NCBI RefSeq assembly: GCF_037055275.1 | Contig: NZ_CP146343.1 | Span: forward strand, 1,522,501 to 1,586,500 | Direction of reading: 5' to 3' | Length of the DNA: 64,000 nucleotides | Source: Pseudomonas sp. ML2-2023-3 | GTDB lineage: Bacteria; Pseudomonadota; Gammaproteobacteria; Pseudomonadales; Pseudomonadaceae | In this document: piece by piece, positions 8,112 through 16,546 of the stretch | Numbering within the stretch: the stretch's first letter is position 1 | Layout of the letters: every line of letters begins with the position of its first letter | Made by a program: the position numbers and the translations under genes | Notes under the pieces: model-generated | Database searches by the model: none | Told to the model about the DNA's origin: nothing | What the model saw: only the letters and a program-made list of their open reading frames with translations

Positions 8112-9602
8112 ATGAACTCAGATAACTGCCTGTCCACGCCCAGTATCGCCGCCTGCGAAATCGCTCGCTTGAGCCGCGATGCGCGTTTTGACGGGGTGTT
8201 TTTTACGGCGGTGCTCAGTACCCGGATCTACTGCCGCCCCGTGTGCCCGGCACGAGCCCCCAAAGCGCAAAATGTGGTGTATTACCCCAGCGCCGCAGCG
8301 GCTCAAGCTCAGGGCTTTCGCCCTTGCCTGCGCTGTCGGCCGGAGCTGGCGCCGGGCAATCAGCTTTGGTTGCAGGGGGAGCATCTGGTGGCGCGAGCGC
8401 TCAAGCTCATTAATGAAGGTTATCTGGCGGATCATTCGCTGGAGGCGCTGGCGGAACGCATGAACATGGGGAGCAGGCAATTACGTCGCTTGTTTGTTCA
8501 GCACTTGGGGGCGCCACCGATGGCGGTGCATTCCACTCAGCGCCTGTTATTTGCCAAGCAATTGTTGACCGAAACCGACCTGTCGATCACCGAAGTGGCC
8601 ATGGCTTCCGGCTTTGGCAGTCTGCGCCGTTTCAATGCGGCCTTTGCCGAGGCCAATCATGCCGAGCCCAGGGCCTTCAGGCGCAGCCCAAAGGCTCGTG
8701 CGGACAAGGCCCTGGTACTGCGACTGGGTTATCGCCCGCCTTATGACTTCACAGCCCTGCTGGGTTTTTTACAGAGTCGGGCCTTGCCCGGTATTGAGCG
8801 AGTCGACGGGCGCAGTTACCAGCGGGTTTTTGGCACGGCGGATGCGCCAGGCTGGCTGCGGATCAGCCCATGGCCGGGGGAGCAGCATGCGCTGCAACTG
8901 GAACTGCACAACGTGGCGCCAAGCCAGATGCTGGGCGTGGTCACCCGGATTCGACGGATGTTCGACCTGGATGCCGACCCTCTCGCCATCGCCCGCACGT
9001 TAAGCCTCAGCCCGCTGCTGGCGCCGGTTATCGAACGGTATCCGGGCCTGCGATTGCCCGGTGGCTGGGACGGATTTGAAGTGGCCGTACGGGCCGTGCT
9101 GGGGCAGCAAGTCAGTGTGGCCGCTGCGCGAACCCTTGCCAGTCGTATCGTGCAGCGCTACGGAATTGCCATTGAAGCGGGTGCCGGTTCTGGCCTGGAT
9201 CGTCTGTTTCCGGGACCGCAGCAATTGGTAGATGCCGACCTTGGGCAACTGGGCATTACCCAGGCACGTATCAATACGATCAAGGGGATTGCGGGTGCGC
9301 TTATCGATGGCCGCGTCGATTTTGCGGTGGAGCAATCGTTAGAGCGCTTTATCAGCCGCTGGGTGCAACTGCCCGGCATTGGTGAATGGACCGCCCACTA
9401 CATCGCCATGCGCGTGCTCAAACACCCCGATGCGTTTCCCGCTGCAGACTTGATTCTGCGCCGCGAAGCCAACCCCGGCGGCAGTGCGTTAAGTACCAGG
9501 GCGTTGCAGGCACTGGCCGAAAGCTGGCGCCCATGGCGGGCCTATTCAGTGATGTATTTATGGCGCGCAGCCACCGACTCGGCGTCTGCACGAAAGGTAT
9601 GA
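8112..9602 (+). CDS. alkA: Ada zinc domain - AraC regulator - AlkA-type 3-methyladenine DNA glycosylase fusion
   Basis: A 496-residue fusion for alkylation response. The N-terminal Ada zinc domain carries Cys41, Cys45, Cys72 and Cys75; in Ada one of these accepts methyl groups from phosphotriesters. An AraC-type DNA-binding domain follows (about residues 85-190), then an AlkA N-terminal domain (about 195-290) and a HhH-GPD glycosylase domain. The hairpin LPGIGEWTAHYIA lies near residue 420 and the catalytic Asp446 in PAADLILRR. It could sense methylated DNA and excise N3-alkylpurines. Start ATG 8112 is preferred to GTG 8103. The stop overlaps the start of ogt, so the two are one operon. Confidence 0.93.
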   Translation: MNSDNCLSTPSIAACEIARLSRDARFDGVFFTAVLSTRIYCRPVCPARAPKAQNVVYYPSAAAAQAQGFRPCLRCRPELAPGNQLWLQGEHLVARALKLINEGYLADHSLEALAERMNMGSRQLRRLFVQHLGAPPMAVHSTQRLLFAKQLLTETDLSITEVAMASGFGSLRRFNAAFAEANHAEPRAFRRSPKARADKALVLRLGYRPPYDFTALLGFLQSRALPGIERVDGRSYQRVFGTADAPGWLRISPWPGEQHALQLELHNVAPSQMLGVVTRIRRMFDLDADPLAIARTLSLSPLLAPVIERYPGLRLPGGWDGFEVAVRAVLGQQVSVAAARTLASRIVQRYGIAIEAGAGSGLDRLFPGPQQLVDADLGQLGITQARINTIKGIAGALIDGRVDFAVEQSLERFISRWVQLPGIGEWTAHYIAMRVLKHPDAFPAADLILRREANPGGSALSTRALQALAESWRPWRAYSVMYLWRAATDSASARKV

Positions 9603-10102
9603 ACATGAAAACTGTGTACTACGAACAAATGCCATCACCCATTGGCCCGCTGTTTTTGGTCGCCGATGATGAAGGGCTGCGAGAAGTGCGTTTCGAACTG
9701 GAGCGCCGGCCGCATACGCCGTTGGACGGTTGGGTGCATTCGCCCGGCAAACTCGCTGAAGTCCTACGTCAATTGGAAGAGTACTTTGCGGGTGAGCGCC
9801 TGACATTCGACTTGCTGCTCAAGCCCCTGGGCACTGAGTTCCAGCAGTCGGTATGGCAAGCGCTGACCACTATTCCCTACGCGGTGACCACCAGTTACGG
9901 GCAGCTATCGCAGCAAATCGATCGGCCCAAGGCGTCTCGGGCGGTGGGGGCCGCGAATGGGCGTAATCCGATTCCGATCATCATCCCGTGCCATCGCGTG
10001 ATTGGCAGCAACGGAACACTGACCGGTTTCGCCGGTGGGCTGGCGGCCAAGCAATGGCTACTGGCGCATGAGCTGAAGTGCCAGGGCTTTGCGCTGTCTT
10101 GA
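9599..10102 (+). CDS. ogt: Methylated-DNA-[protein]-cysteine S-methyltransferase (O6-alkylguanine repair)
   Basis: Suicide repair protein that removes O6-methyl from guanine (and O4-methyl from thymine) onto its own Cys. 167 residues from ATG 9599, which overlaps the TGA of the preceding fusion gene (ATGA); ATG 9605 is two codons further in and equally possible. The active-site motif IPCHRVIGS (Cys about residue 131) and the downstream LTGFAGGL are intact, as are the helix-turn-helix and the Asn hinge AANGRNPIPI. It supplies the activity that the AlkA fusion lacks from classical Ada. Confidence 0.95.
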   Translation: MNMKTVYYEQMPSPIGPLFLVADDEGLREVRFELERRPHTPLDGWVHSPGKLAEVLRQLEEYFAGERLTFDLLLKPLGTEFQQSVWQALTTIPYAVTTSYGQLSQQIDRPKASRAVGAANGRNPIPIIIPCHRVIGSNGTLTGFAGGLAAKQWLLAHELKCQGFALS

Positions 10103-10135
10103 TCAACCAGCAACAACCTGTGGAAGCAGGGCTGT

Positions 10136-10984
10136 TCAGAGGCTCAAGCGCATCGACAAATCCACTGCTTTGACATCCTTGGTCATGGCACCAATCGAGA
10201 TGTAGTCCACGCCAGTTTCGGCAATCGGGCGCAAGGTTGTCTCGTTGATGCCGCCGCTGGCTTCCAGTTTGGCTTTACCCGCGTTCAGACGCACCGCTTC
10301 ACGCATATCGTCCATGCTCAATTCGTCGAGCATGATGATGTCAGCGCCTGCTGCCAGAGCCTCCTTGAGTTCCTCCAGGCTTTCGACTTCTATCTCTACC
10401 GGCTTGCCCGGTGCGATTTTGTGCGCAGCGCTGATGGCCTGGGCAATGCCGCCGCAAGCAGCGATATGGTTTTCCTTGATCAAAAAAGCGTCGTACAGAC
10501 CGATACGGTGATTGTGGCAACCGCCGCAGGTCACTGCGTATTTTTGCGCCAGACGCAGGCCCGGCAGGGTTTTTCGTGTGTCCAGCAACTTGACCTGGGT
10601 GTCGGCCACTTGATCGGCCAGGTATTGCGCGTGGGTAGCCACGCCCGACAGCAATTGCAGAAAGTTCAGTGCACTGCGTTCACCACTGAGCAGTGAGCGG
10701 GCAGGGCCTTCAAGGTGGAACAGCACTTGGTTGGGGCTCACACGCTCGCCATCGGCGACTTGCCAATGCACGGCAACTCGGGGGTCAAGCTGGCGAAAGA
10801 CAGTGTCGACCCAGGCGGTACCGCTGATGACCGCTGTTTCACGGGTGATAATCGTGGCTTTGGCCAAGCGTTCGGCCGGGATCAGCCGTGCAGTGATATC
10901 GCCGCTGCCAATGTCTTCGGCTAACGCACGACGCACGTTGGCTTCGATTTCGGCAGTGAGGTCGGCCAGGCGTAAATTCGGCAT
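10136..10984 (-). CDS. nadC: Nicotinate-nucleotide pyrophosphorylase (carboxylating), quinolinate phosphoribosyltransferase
   Basis: De novo NAD synthesis: quinolinate plus PRPP gives nicotinate mononucleotide, CO2 and PPi. 282 residues from ATG 10984 (MPNLRLADL), the usual length; the longer upstream frame is not conserved. Motifs seen: [11 protein letters not shown] near the N terminus, [12 protein letters not shown], the His-rich [20 protein letters not shown], and the PRPP-site ASGGI near the C terminus. It stands alone on the minus strand, divergent from the DUF1631 gene. Confidence 0.97.
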   Translation of the reverse strand: MPNLRLADLTAEIEANVRRALAEDIGSGDITARLIPAERLAKATIITRETAVISGTAWVDTVFRQLDPRVAVHWQVADGERVSPNQVLFHLEGPARSLLSGERSALNFLQLLSGVATHAQYLADQVADTQVKLLDTRKTLPGLRLAQKYAVTCGGCHNHRIGLYDAFLIKENHIAACGGIAQAISAAHKIAPGKPVEIEVESLEELKEALAAGADIIMLDELSMDDMREAVRLNAGKAKLEASGGINETTLRPIAETGVDYISIGAMTKDVKAVDLSMRLSL

Positions 10985-11330
10985 AACGAGCTCCACAAAC
11001 AAAGTGCGCCGATTATAGGGCCATGCCGCTGGCGAACCCAAGGTGTGCGCAGAGTCACAAGCAAATGCCTGCAATGTGCTTCTTTCGGCACTTTGAACAT
11101 TAATACTCACCCTTGGTCATTCAAATGAAGAGTCCACTGGTACAAGCGCCTTCTTTTGCAAGATAATCCGCCTTTGGATTGGCGCCATAGGTTTGACGTA
11201 CAGCCATTGCCTTAATTTCGATACACCGGCCAGTGCATACGCCACTGCCGGCTTCTGTTTGTGAGCGTTAAAAATGGCTCTGACCACGAGCGTTCACTGG
11301 CAAGCGAAGAGACCCTTCAGGGAGGCCAGG
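10985..11330. other. Divergent promoter region between nadC and the DUF1631 gene
   Basis: 346 bases without a supportable gene. The only clear element is the strong ribosome site GGGAGG at about 11319-11324, 8 bases before ATG 11331. No riboswitch, repeat or convincing operator was recognised. Confidence 0.5.
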
Positions 11331-12824
11331 ATGCAAAATGACGGGAAAGTGGGGCCTGTGCACAGGACCGCCACTGAGTTGGCGATGCATTCGCCACTTG
11401 CCCGCCTGCCTGTGATCCTGCTGCAGGTTCATGACAAAGCCGCTCAGCAGCTCAGGATCGAATTGCAGGCGCTGTTCGACAATGCCGATGAAACCTTGTT
11501 TGAAATGGCCGACAAGGCTCAAAGCGATACCGAGCAGAGCCTGTTTTTTGAAGCCATGCGCGATGTGCGGCTCAAGCGCAAACACATTGAGCGCGGCTTT
11601 CTTGAGCACCTGTTTGATGCCTTTGTCAGTCTGACCCAGCCCGATGTCAGCGAGCCCACGCTACAGGCTGGCGCCCCGGCCCAGGCTGCGTTCTCACTGA
11701 TGGCCAATGACCTTGAGCGGGCTCAAGTGACCAGTGCAATGGTGACGCGGGTACTGAACCGCAACCAGTTGGCCCTGTGCCAGTTGAGCACTCGTCTCAA
11801 TACCCTGAGTTGCATCCCCCTGGATGAGCAGAACAACCCCCTGGGCCCGGCCCGGCTGTGCGAGTACTTTTTGCAGGCCGAGCGGGATCAGGGCGTGGAC
11901 ATCAAGGTCAAGCTCATCATGCTGCGCCTGTTCGAGAAGTACCTGCTCAGCAGGACCGAGCATCTGTACGCCGATGCAAACCAGTTGTTGATCGCCACGG
12001 GTGTGTTACCCGATCTATCGGAAAAGACCTCGTGCTGCGCAGTGAAAGCCGGTGCCCTTGCGCAGGAATTACCCGATACCGGTGAAAATGCGAGCTACCT
12101 GGTAGGGCTGTTATTCGATTACATCCGCGATGACCGGAACCTGTCACCTGCGTTGAGAAAGCTGCTGGGACTGTTGCGCGAACCGGTGCTGCAGATCGCC
12201 CAGAGCGATCAGAACTTTTTCAGTTGTGACAGCCACCCGGCCCGTCGCTTGCTCAATGTGATCGCTGGCGCCGCCATTGGCTGTGGCGAGAGTGCCGATG
12301 ACTGCAACGATCTGCTGTATCGCAAAATCGAGCACGTGGTTCTGCAACTGGTGCGGTATGCGGGCAATAACCCGGCGCTGCTTGAATCGTTGCTGCATGA
12401 CTTTTTGATGTTTACCCGCGGCGAATACAGCCGCAGTGAGTTGCTTGAGCAGCGCACCCGTGATGCGGCGCAGGCTCGCAGTTGCCCCACGTTTGAACCC
12501 GAGCCGCAGACAGTGCCCTTGCCCGTTCTTGATGAGCAGGGCCACCTTGGGCTGTTGCTGGTCAGCCAGTTGCGTATCGGCACCTGGATTGAACTCCAGG
12601 ATGACGACAACACCTCCCTGCGTTGCAAGCTGATTACGATCCTGGAGCCCGGCGGCACGCATATTTTTGTCAATCGCATCGGGGCCAAGGTGCTGGAAAG
12701 AAACCGCACCGATCTGATCGTCCAGCTGCGCAACGGGACTGTTTTTCCGCTCGACGACCGCTTATTGATTGACCGGGCGCTGGAGTCGGTAATAGACAGT
12801 CTGCGTCAGTCCAGCCCGGAGTAG
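11331..12824 (+). CDS. DUF1631 family protein (short form)
   Basis: 497 residues starting at ATG 11331 behind GGGAGG. The N terminus (LPVILLQVHDKAAQQLR, then FFEAMRDVRLKRKHIERGF) and the C-terminal part (LRIGTWIEL, IFVNRIGAKVLE, LLIDRALESVIDSLR) match the DUF1631 pattern. Many DUF1631 proteins are about 700-790 residues, so this one lacks a large middle section or represents the shorter branch. The C-terminal part resembles PilZ-like beta structure, but the c-di-GMP motif RxxxR...D/NxSxxG is not evident. It is followed after 83 bases by ampD on the same strand. Function unknown. Confidence 0.82.
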   Translation: MQNDGKVGPVHRTATELAMHSPLARLPVILLQVHDKAAQQLRIELQALFDNADETLFEMADKAQSDTEQSLFFEAMRDVRLKRKHIERGFLEHLFDAFVSLTQPDVSEPTLQAGAPAQAAFSLMANDLERAQVTSAMVTRVLNRNQLALCQLSTRLNTLSCIPLDEQNNPLGPARLCEYFLQAERDQGVDIKVKLIMLRLFEKYLLSRTEHLYADANQLLIATGVLPDLSEKTSCCAVKAGALAQELPDTGENASYLVGLLFDYIRDDRNLSPALRKLLGLLREPVLQIAQSDQNFFSCDSHPARRLLNVIAGAAIGCGESADDCNDLLYRKIEHVVLQLVRYAGNNPALLESLLHDFLMFTRGEYSRSELLEQRTRDAAQARSCPTFEPEPQTVPLPVLDEQGHLGLLLVSQLRIGTWIELQDDDNTSLRCKLITILEPGGTHIFVNRIGAKVLERNRTDLIVQLRNGTVFPLDDRLLIDRALESVIDSLRQSSPE

Positions 12825-12907
12825 ACGGGTAGTACGCAGATTGCTCCCCATCGGCGCGCTCATCGCGGCATACTGGGCCTTTCGTTTTGCCTGTTGAAGG
12901 AGCCTGT

Positions 12908-13471
12908 ATGCAATTGGACCCCGCGAGCGGCTGGTTTCAAGGTGTGCGCCATTGTCCGTCCCCCAACTTCAATGCGCGCCCTAGTGACGAAATCTCCCTG
13001 CTGGTTATCCACAACATCAGCTTGCCCCCCGGGCAGTTCGCCACCGGCAAGGTTCAGGAATTCTTCCAGAATCGACTGGACGTCACAGAGCATCCTTACT
13101 TTGAAGGCATTGCGGACTTGAAAGTGAGTGCGCATTTCCTGATCGAGCGAGATGGCACTGTGACCCAGTTTGTCTCCTGCCTTGATCGAGCATGGCATGC
13201 GGGGGTTTCGAGCTTTGAAGGGCGAGAGACCTGCAATGACTTTTCCCTGGGCATTGAACTTGAGGGCACCGATGAGCTGCCCTTCACGGAGGCGCAGTAT
13301 CAGGCGTTGACAGCCTTGAGCCGGCAATTGCAGGCGGCTTTTCCCGATATCACCCCCCGCAGGATATGTGGTCATAGCGACGTTGCACCGGGGCGCAAGA
13401 CGGATCCGGGGCCGGCTTTTGATTGGATGCGCTTTCGCAGCGCGTTGCAGCACACAGGAGAGAAACAATGA
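12908..13471 (+). CDS. ampD: 1,6-anhydro-N-acetylmuramyl-L-alanine amidase AmpD
   Basis: Cytoplasmic zinc amidase that splits anhydro-muropeptides during peptidoglycan recycling; loss derepresses AmpC beta-lactamase in species that have AmpR/AmpC. 187 residues from ATG 12908, with AGGAG upstream. Zinc ligands match E. coli AmpD: His35 (VIHNIS), His156 (CGHSDVAPGRKTDPG) and Asp166. The stop overlaps the ampE start by 4 bases. No ampR or ampC lies in this window. Confidence 0.97.
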   Translation: MQLDPASGWFQGVRHCPSPNFNARPSDEISLLVIHNISLPPGQFATGKVQEFFQNRLDVTEHPYFEGIADLKVSAHFLIERDGTVTQFVSCLDRAWHAGVSSFEGRETCNDFSLGIELEGTDELPFTEAQYQALTALSRQLQAAFPDITPRRICGHSDVAPGRKTDPGPAFDWMRFRSALQHTGEKQ

Positions 13472-14304
13472 GTTTTGTGGTGTTACTGCTGGCGATTCTG
13501 GTCGAGAAGTTCTCGGGTTTGCGTCAGCGCCTGCAATGTGACGGTGGCTGGCTGCGCGAGTTGCACAAGCTTGAAGCCAGCCCCAGCCTTGGCAATAAAC
13601 CCTGGTGGGTGTTGTTCATCCTGATTGCATTGCCTGCAGCCGTATTGGGCCTGCTCCTGGTGGTGCTGCACCCTGTGGCTTATGGCCTGTTGGCGCTGCC
13701 GATCCACCTGCTGGTGGTGATTTACAGCCTGGGGCGCGGCGATCTGCTGGGCGGGCTCGGGCCGTTTCGCGACGCCTGGCGGCGTGGCGACTTGCAGGCG
13801 GCTGCCCATGTTGCCGAGCGTGATCTGGGCGTCAGTGCCGACAGCGGCGAGCAATTGCTGGAGAAGGTGCAGGGGCATTTGTTGTGGCAGGCCTACCAGA
13901 GCTTTTTTGCGGTGATTTTCTGGTATTTCCTGCAGGGGCCTGTGGTGGTCTTGAGCTATCGCTTGCTGGCCCTGGCGGCAGAGCACAGCCAGAATCCGGC
14001 ACTGGTCGAACGTGCCGGGCAGTTGCGGCATGCCTTTGACTGGTTGCCGGTGCGGCTGCTGGCCGCGAGTTTTGCGCTGGTAGGCAACTTCGCCGCGGTC
14101 AGTCGAGTGATGCTGCATGAGCTGCTGAGTTGGGACATCAGCGCCGCGCAACTGATCAACAAGGCTGGCTGTGCCGCTGCCGAAATCCCCGCGCCACAGG
14201 CCGGACCTGAAGGTGTGGGCAGCCTCGACACCCTCTGGGCCTTGTTGCTGCGCGCGGCGGTGCTTTGGTATGCGTGTTTTGCGGTGTGGGCGTTGCTGCT
14301 GTAG
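13468..14304 (+). CDS. ampE: Regulatory signalling modulator AmpE
   Basis: Inner-membrane protein coupled to AmpD and described as a sensory partner in beta-lactamase regulation; its biochemical activity is uncertain. 278 residues from ATG 13468 (MSFVVLLLAILVEKF), overlapping the ampD stop as ATGA. Four hydrophobic regions are seen: near the N terminus, residues about 50-85, about 145-175, and the extreme C terminus, with cytoplasmic charged stretches between them. Confidence 0.94.
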   Translation: MSFVVLLLAILVEKFSGLRQRLQCDGGWLRELHKLEASPSLGNKPWWVLFILIALPAAVLGLLLVVLHPVAYGLLALPIHLLVVIYSLGRGDLLGGLGPFRDAWRRGDLQAAAHVAERDLGVSADSGEQLLEKVQGHLLWQAYQSFFAVIFWYFLQGPVVVLSYRLLALAAEHSQNPALVERAGQLRHAFDWLPVRLLAASFALVGNFAAVSRVMLHELLSWDISAAQLINKAGCAAAEIPAPQAGPEGVGSLDTLWALLLRAAVLWYACFAVWALLL

Positions 14305-14320
14305 AGCCGCATTTCATCGC

Positions 14321-14407
14321 AGTGGGAGCGGGCTTGCTCGCGATGGCATCGACGGGGTATCCCTGACCCACCGAGTTGTCTGAATCGCGAGCAAGCCCGC
14401 TCCCACA
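14321..14407. repeat. REPIN, family A
   Basis: Inverted REP pair (GTGGGAGCGGGCTTGCTCGC ... GCGAGCAAGCCCGCTCCCAC) between the convergent ampE and tatD genes. Arms are near-perfect complements. Confidence 0.9.
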
Positions 14408-14428
14408 AGAAAGTACACAGGCTTGCGC

Positions 14429-15211
14429 TCAGTGCTTCCAGCCAAAGACTTCACAGGCATTAGCCGTAGTGGCCTCTGCTAAACGCTCCGGGCTGATGCC
14501 CATCACCTCGGCCAGTGCCTGGCAAATATCGGGCAGGTACTCCGGGCTGTTGCGCTGGTTGGGGTGCATGGCAGGCGCCATGTCGGGGGCGTCGGTTTCC
14601 AGCACCAGGGCGTCCAGCGGCAAATCGGCGATCACTTTTCGCAGGCGCAAGGCCTGCGGCCAGGTGGCCGCTCCACCCAGACCCAGTTTGAATTCCAGCT
14701 TGATATATTCGCGGGCTTCTTCGCGACTGCCTGCAAATGCATGAACAATCCCGCCGCGCTTTAGCCGCAAGCGCTTCAGTGTCGCAATCACCTGAGCATG
14801 GCTGCGCCTGACGTGGAGCAGGGCGGGCAGTTGAAAGTCGGCGGCCAATTGCAGCTGCGCTTCAAACAGCGTTTGCTGGCCGTCACGGTCGAGTTCGGGA
14901 AGAAAGTAGTCCAGGCCAATTTCCCCCACCGCACATAACTGCGGATGCCCTGCCAGGCGGCTCAGCCATTGTTCGAGCTCAATCACCTGCTCAGGACGAT
15001 GATCGTTGAGGTACACCGGGTGCAAGCCAAAGGCGGCATACAGCTGGCTGTCGGTTTGCACCAGATCCCACAATCGCTGCCAATTGCTCTGATAGACCCC
15101 CAGCACCACCATTTTTTCAACACCCAACGCTCGACTGCGCGCCAGTAACTGCGGGCGGTCAGCGTCAAAGTCCGGGAAGTCGAGGTGGGTGTGGGTATCG
15201 ATCAACTGCAT
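14429..15211 (-). CDS. tatD: TatD family metal-dependent hydrolase (DNase)
   Basis: TIM-barrel hydrolase with a divalent metal pair; family members act as 3'-5' exonucleases. 260 residues. The metal-binding DTHTHLDFPDF is at residues 5-15, VGEIGLDY is in the middle, LLHVRRSH follows, and LVLETDAPDM is near the C terminus. It starts 2 bases after the cra stop on the same strand, so it is probably cotranscribed with cra. Cells usually have several TatD paralogues; which one this is cannot be settled from the window, so the symbol is a family name. Confidence 0.9.
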   Translation of the reverse strand: MQLIDTHTHLDFPDFDADRPQLLARSRALGVEKMVVLGVYQSNWQRLWDLVQTDSQLYAAFGLHPVYLNDHRPEQVIELEQWLSRLAGHPQLCAVGEIGLDYFLPELDRDGQQTLFEAQLQLAADFQLPALLHVRRSHAQVIATLKRLRLKRGGIVHAFAGSREEAREYIKLEFKLGLGGAATWPQALRLRKVIADLPLDALVLETDAPDMAPAMHPNQRNSPEYLPDICQALAEVMGISPERLAEATTANACEVFGWKH

Positions 15212-15213
15212 GC

Positions 15214-16209
15214 TCAGGCCTGATGGATGCGCTGTTTGAAATTACGTGCGATCGCATGAATACCGGGCACGTAGTTCTGCTCTTCAATGGCTGCCAGCGC
15301 CAGGTTCAGGGCTGTTTCGGCGATCAGTTTGTGTTGCTGGCCCATGGCATTGACGGGCAGCGGCAGGAAGTCCAGCAACTGTGTGTCGCCAAAGGTGGCC
15401 AGGCGCAAGGGCGGGCGCTGGGTCGGGTGCTCCAGCAATGCGTCGAACATCCCCTGCAACAGCACGTATGAGGTCGTGATCAGCGCATCCGGGAAGTGCC
15501 CCTGACGCGCCAGCAATTCATCGATGATCCGGCGTCCACATTCGCGGCTGAAGGCCGCGCCGTGTTCAATCAGGACTTCGCCTTCAAACCCTTCGACAGC
15601 CTGCTTGAACCCGGCCTCACGGGCCTGACTGACGCTCAGTTCAGGACGGGCGCCGATCAATACAATCTGCCGGGGCAATGGCTGCAACAGGCTGCGGGTC
15701 AATTGCAGGCTGGCTTCGCAGTCATCACTGATAACCGAACAAAAACGCTCCGGCTCCATCGTCCGGTCAATGGCAATGATCGGCATGCCCAGGTCTTGCA
15801 ACTGGCGGTAGCTGTCATCTTCTTCGGGCAAGCAACTGGCCACGAACAGGGCGTCGCAACGGCGGGCACGAAACAGCTTGAGCAACTGGCGCTCACTTTC
15901 CGGGGCATCGTCGGAGCTGGCGATCAGCAACTGATAGCCCCGGGCACGGGCGCCTTGTTCGAGTTGCTTGGCCAGGCGGGCATAACTCGGGTTTTCAAGG
16001 TCCGGGAGGATAAACCCCAAGGTGCGCGTGTGCCGGCTACGCAGTCCGGCCGCTTGCGGGTTGGGGGTAAAGCCGTGTTCCTCGACCACAGCGCGTACGC
16101 GCTCGACCGTGCTGCTGCTGATGCGCTGCTGCTCGGCTTTTCCATTGATGACATAGCTGGCCGTGGTTACGGAAACACCTGCCAATTGAGCGATATCACT
16201 GAGCTTCAC
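15214..16209 (-). CDS. cra: Catabolite repressor/activator Cra (FruR), LacI family
   Basis: 331-residue LacI/GalR-type regulator. The N-terminal helix-turn-helix MKLSDIAQLAGVSVTTASYV is followed by the hinge, with the Cra-type NGKAEQQRIS, and a periplasmic-binding-protein-like effector domain. In P. putida Cra represses fruBKA and is released by fructose-1-phosphate, the product of the FruAB transport system. Here it is divergent from fruBKA with a matching operator between them (16398-16409). Its own transcription may also be affected by that site. tatD follows directly. Confidence 0.95.
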   Translation of the reverse strand: MKLSDIAQLAGVSVTTASYVINGKAEQQRISSSTVERVRAVVEEHGFTPNPQAAGLRSRHTRTLGFILPDLENPSYARLAKQLEQGARARGYQLLIASSDDAPESERQLLKLFRARRCDALFVASCLPEEDDSYRQLQDLGMPIIAIDRTMEPERFCSVISDDCEASLQLTRSLLQPLPRQIVLIGARPELSVSQAREAGFKQAVEGFEGEVLIEHGAAFSRECGRRIIDELLARQGHFPDALITTSYVLLQGMFDALLEHPTQRPPLRLATFGDTQLLDFLPLPVNAMGQQHKLIAETALNLALAAIEEQNYVPGIHAIARNFKQRIHQA

Positions 16210-16546
16210 GCCGAAAATTCCTTATTTTTTGTAGTACATGTCGACATTTTGGCCAATCCTAACCGATAAAGGCAGCCGACCATCGTCTGCCCTTTGCGTC
16301 CTGCCTTTTTTGCAACATCCGCGGCGAGCACTCATCAATACGACAAGTTGGACTTCAAGCGCGAGCAATTATGCAGTAACGTGCCGGGTATTCTTGATTA
16401 AACGTTTCAGCAGACGTATTTAAAGGTGCTTATCCCGGTAGCGATGTGCTTGCCACACATCCGCAGACACAGCCCGTGATCAGCGACCTAAGCTGACTTA
16501 ATTCAAAACAATACCGGGTGCCATAGAGCGCCGGAAAGGAGAACGC
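16210..16546. other. Divergent control region of cra and fruBKA
   Basis: 337 bases without a gene. It holds the Cra operator (16398-16409) and the fruB ribosome site AAGGAG just before 16547. The A+T-rich stretch around 16360-16430 would fit the fruB promoter, placing the operator over or next to it; exact -35/-10 boxes cannot be assigned with confidence. Confidence 0.6.
16398..16409 (+). promoter_or_regulatory. Cra operator upstream of fruBKA
   Basis: The 12-mer TTAAACGTTTCA is a near-palindrome and is identical to the operator described for Cra in front of fruBKA in Pseudomonas putida. It lies about 138 bases before the fruB start and about 190 bases before the cra start. Confidence 0.85.
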
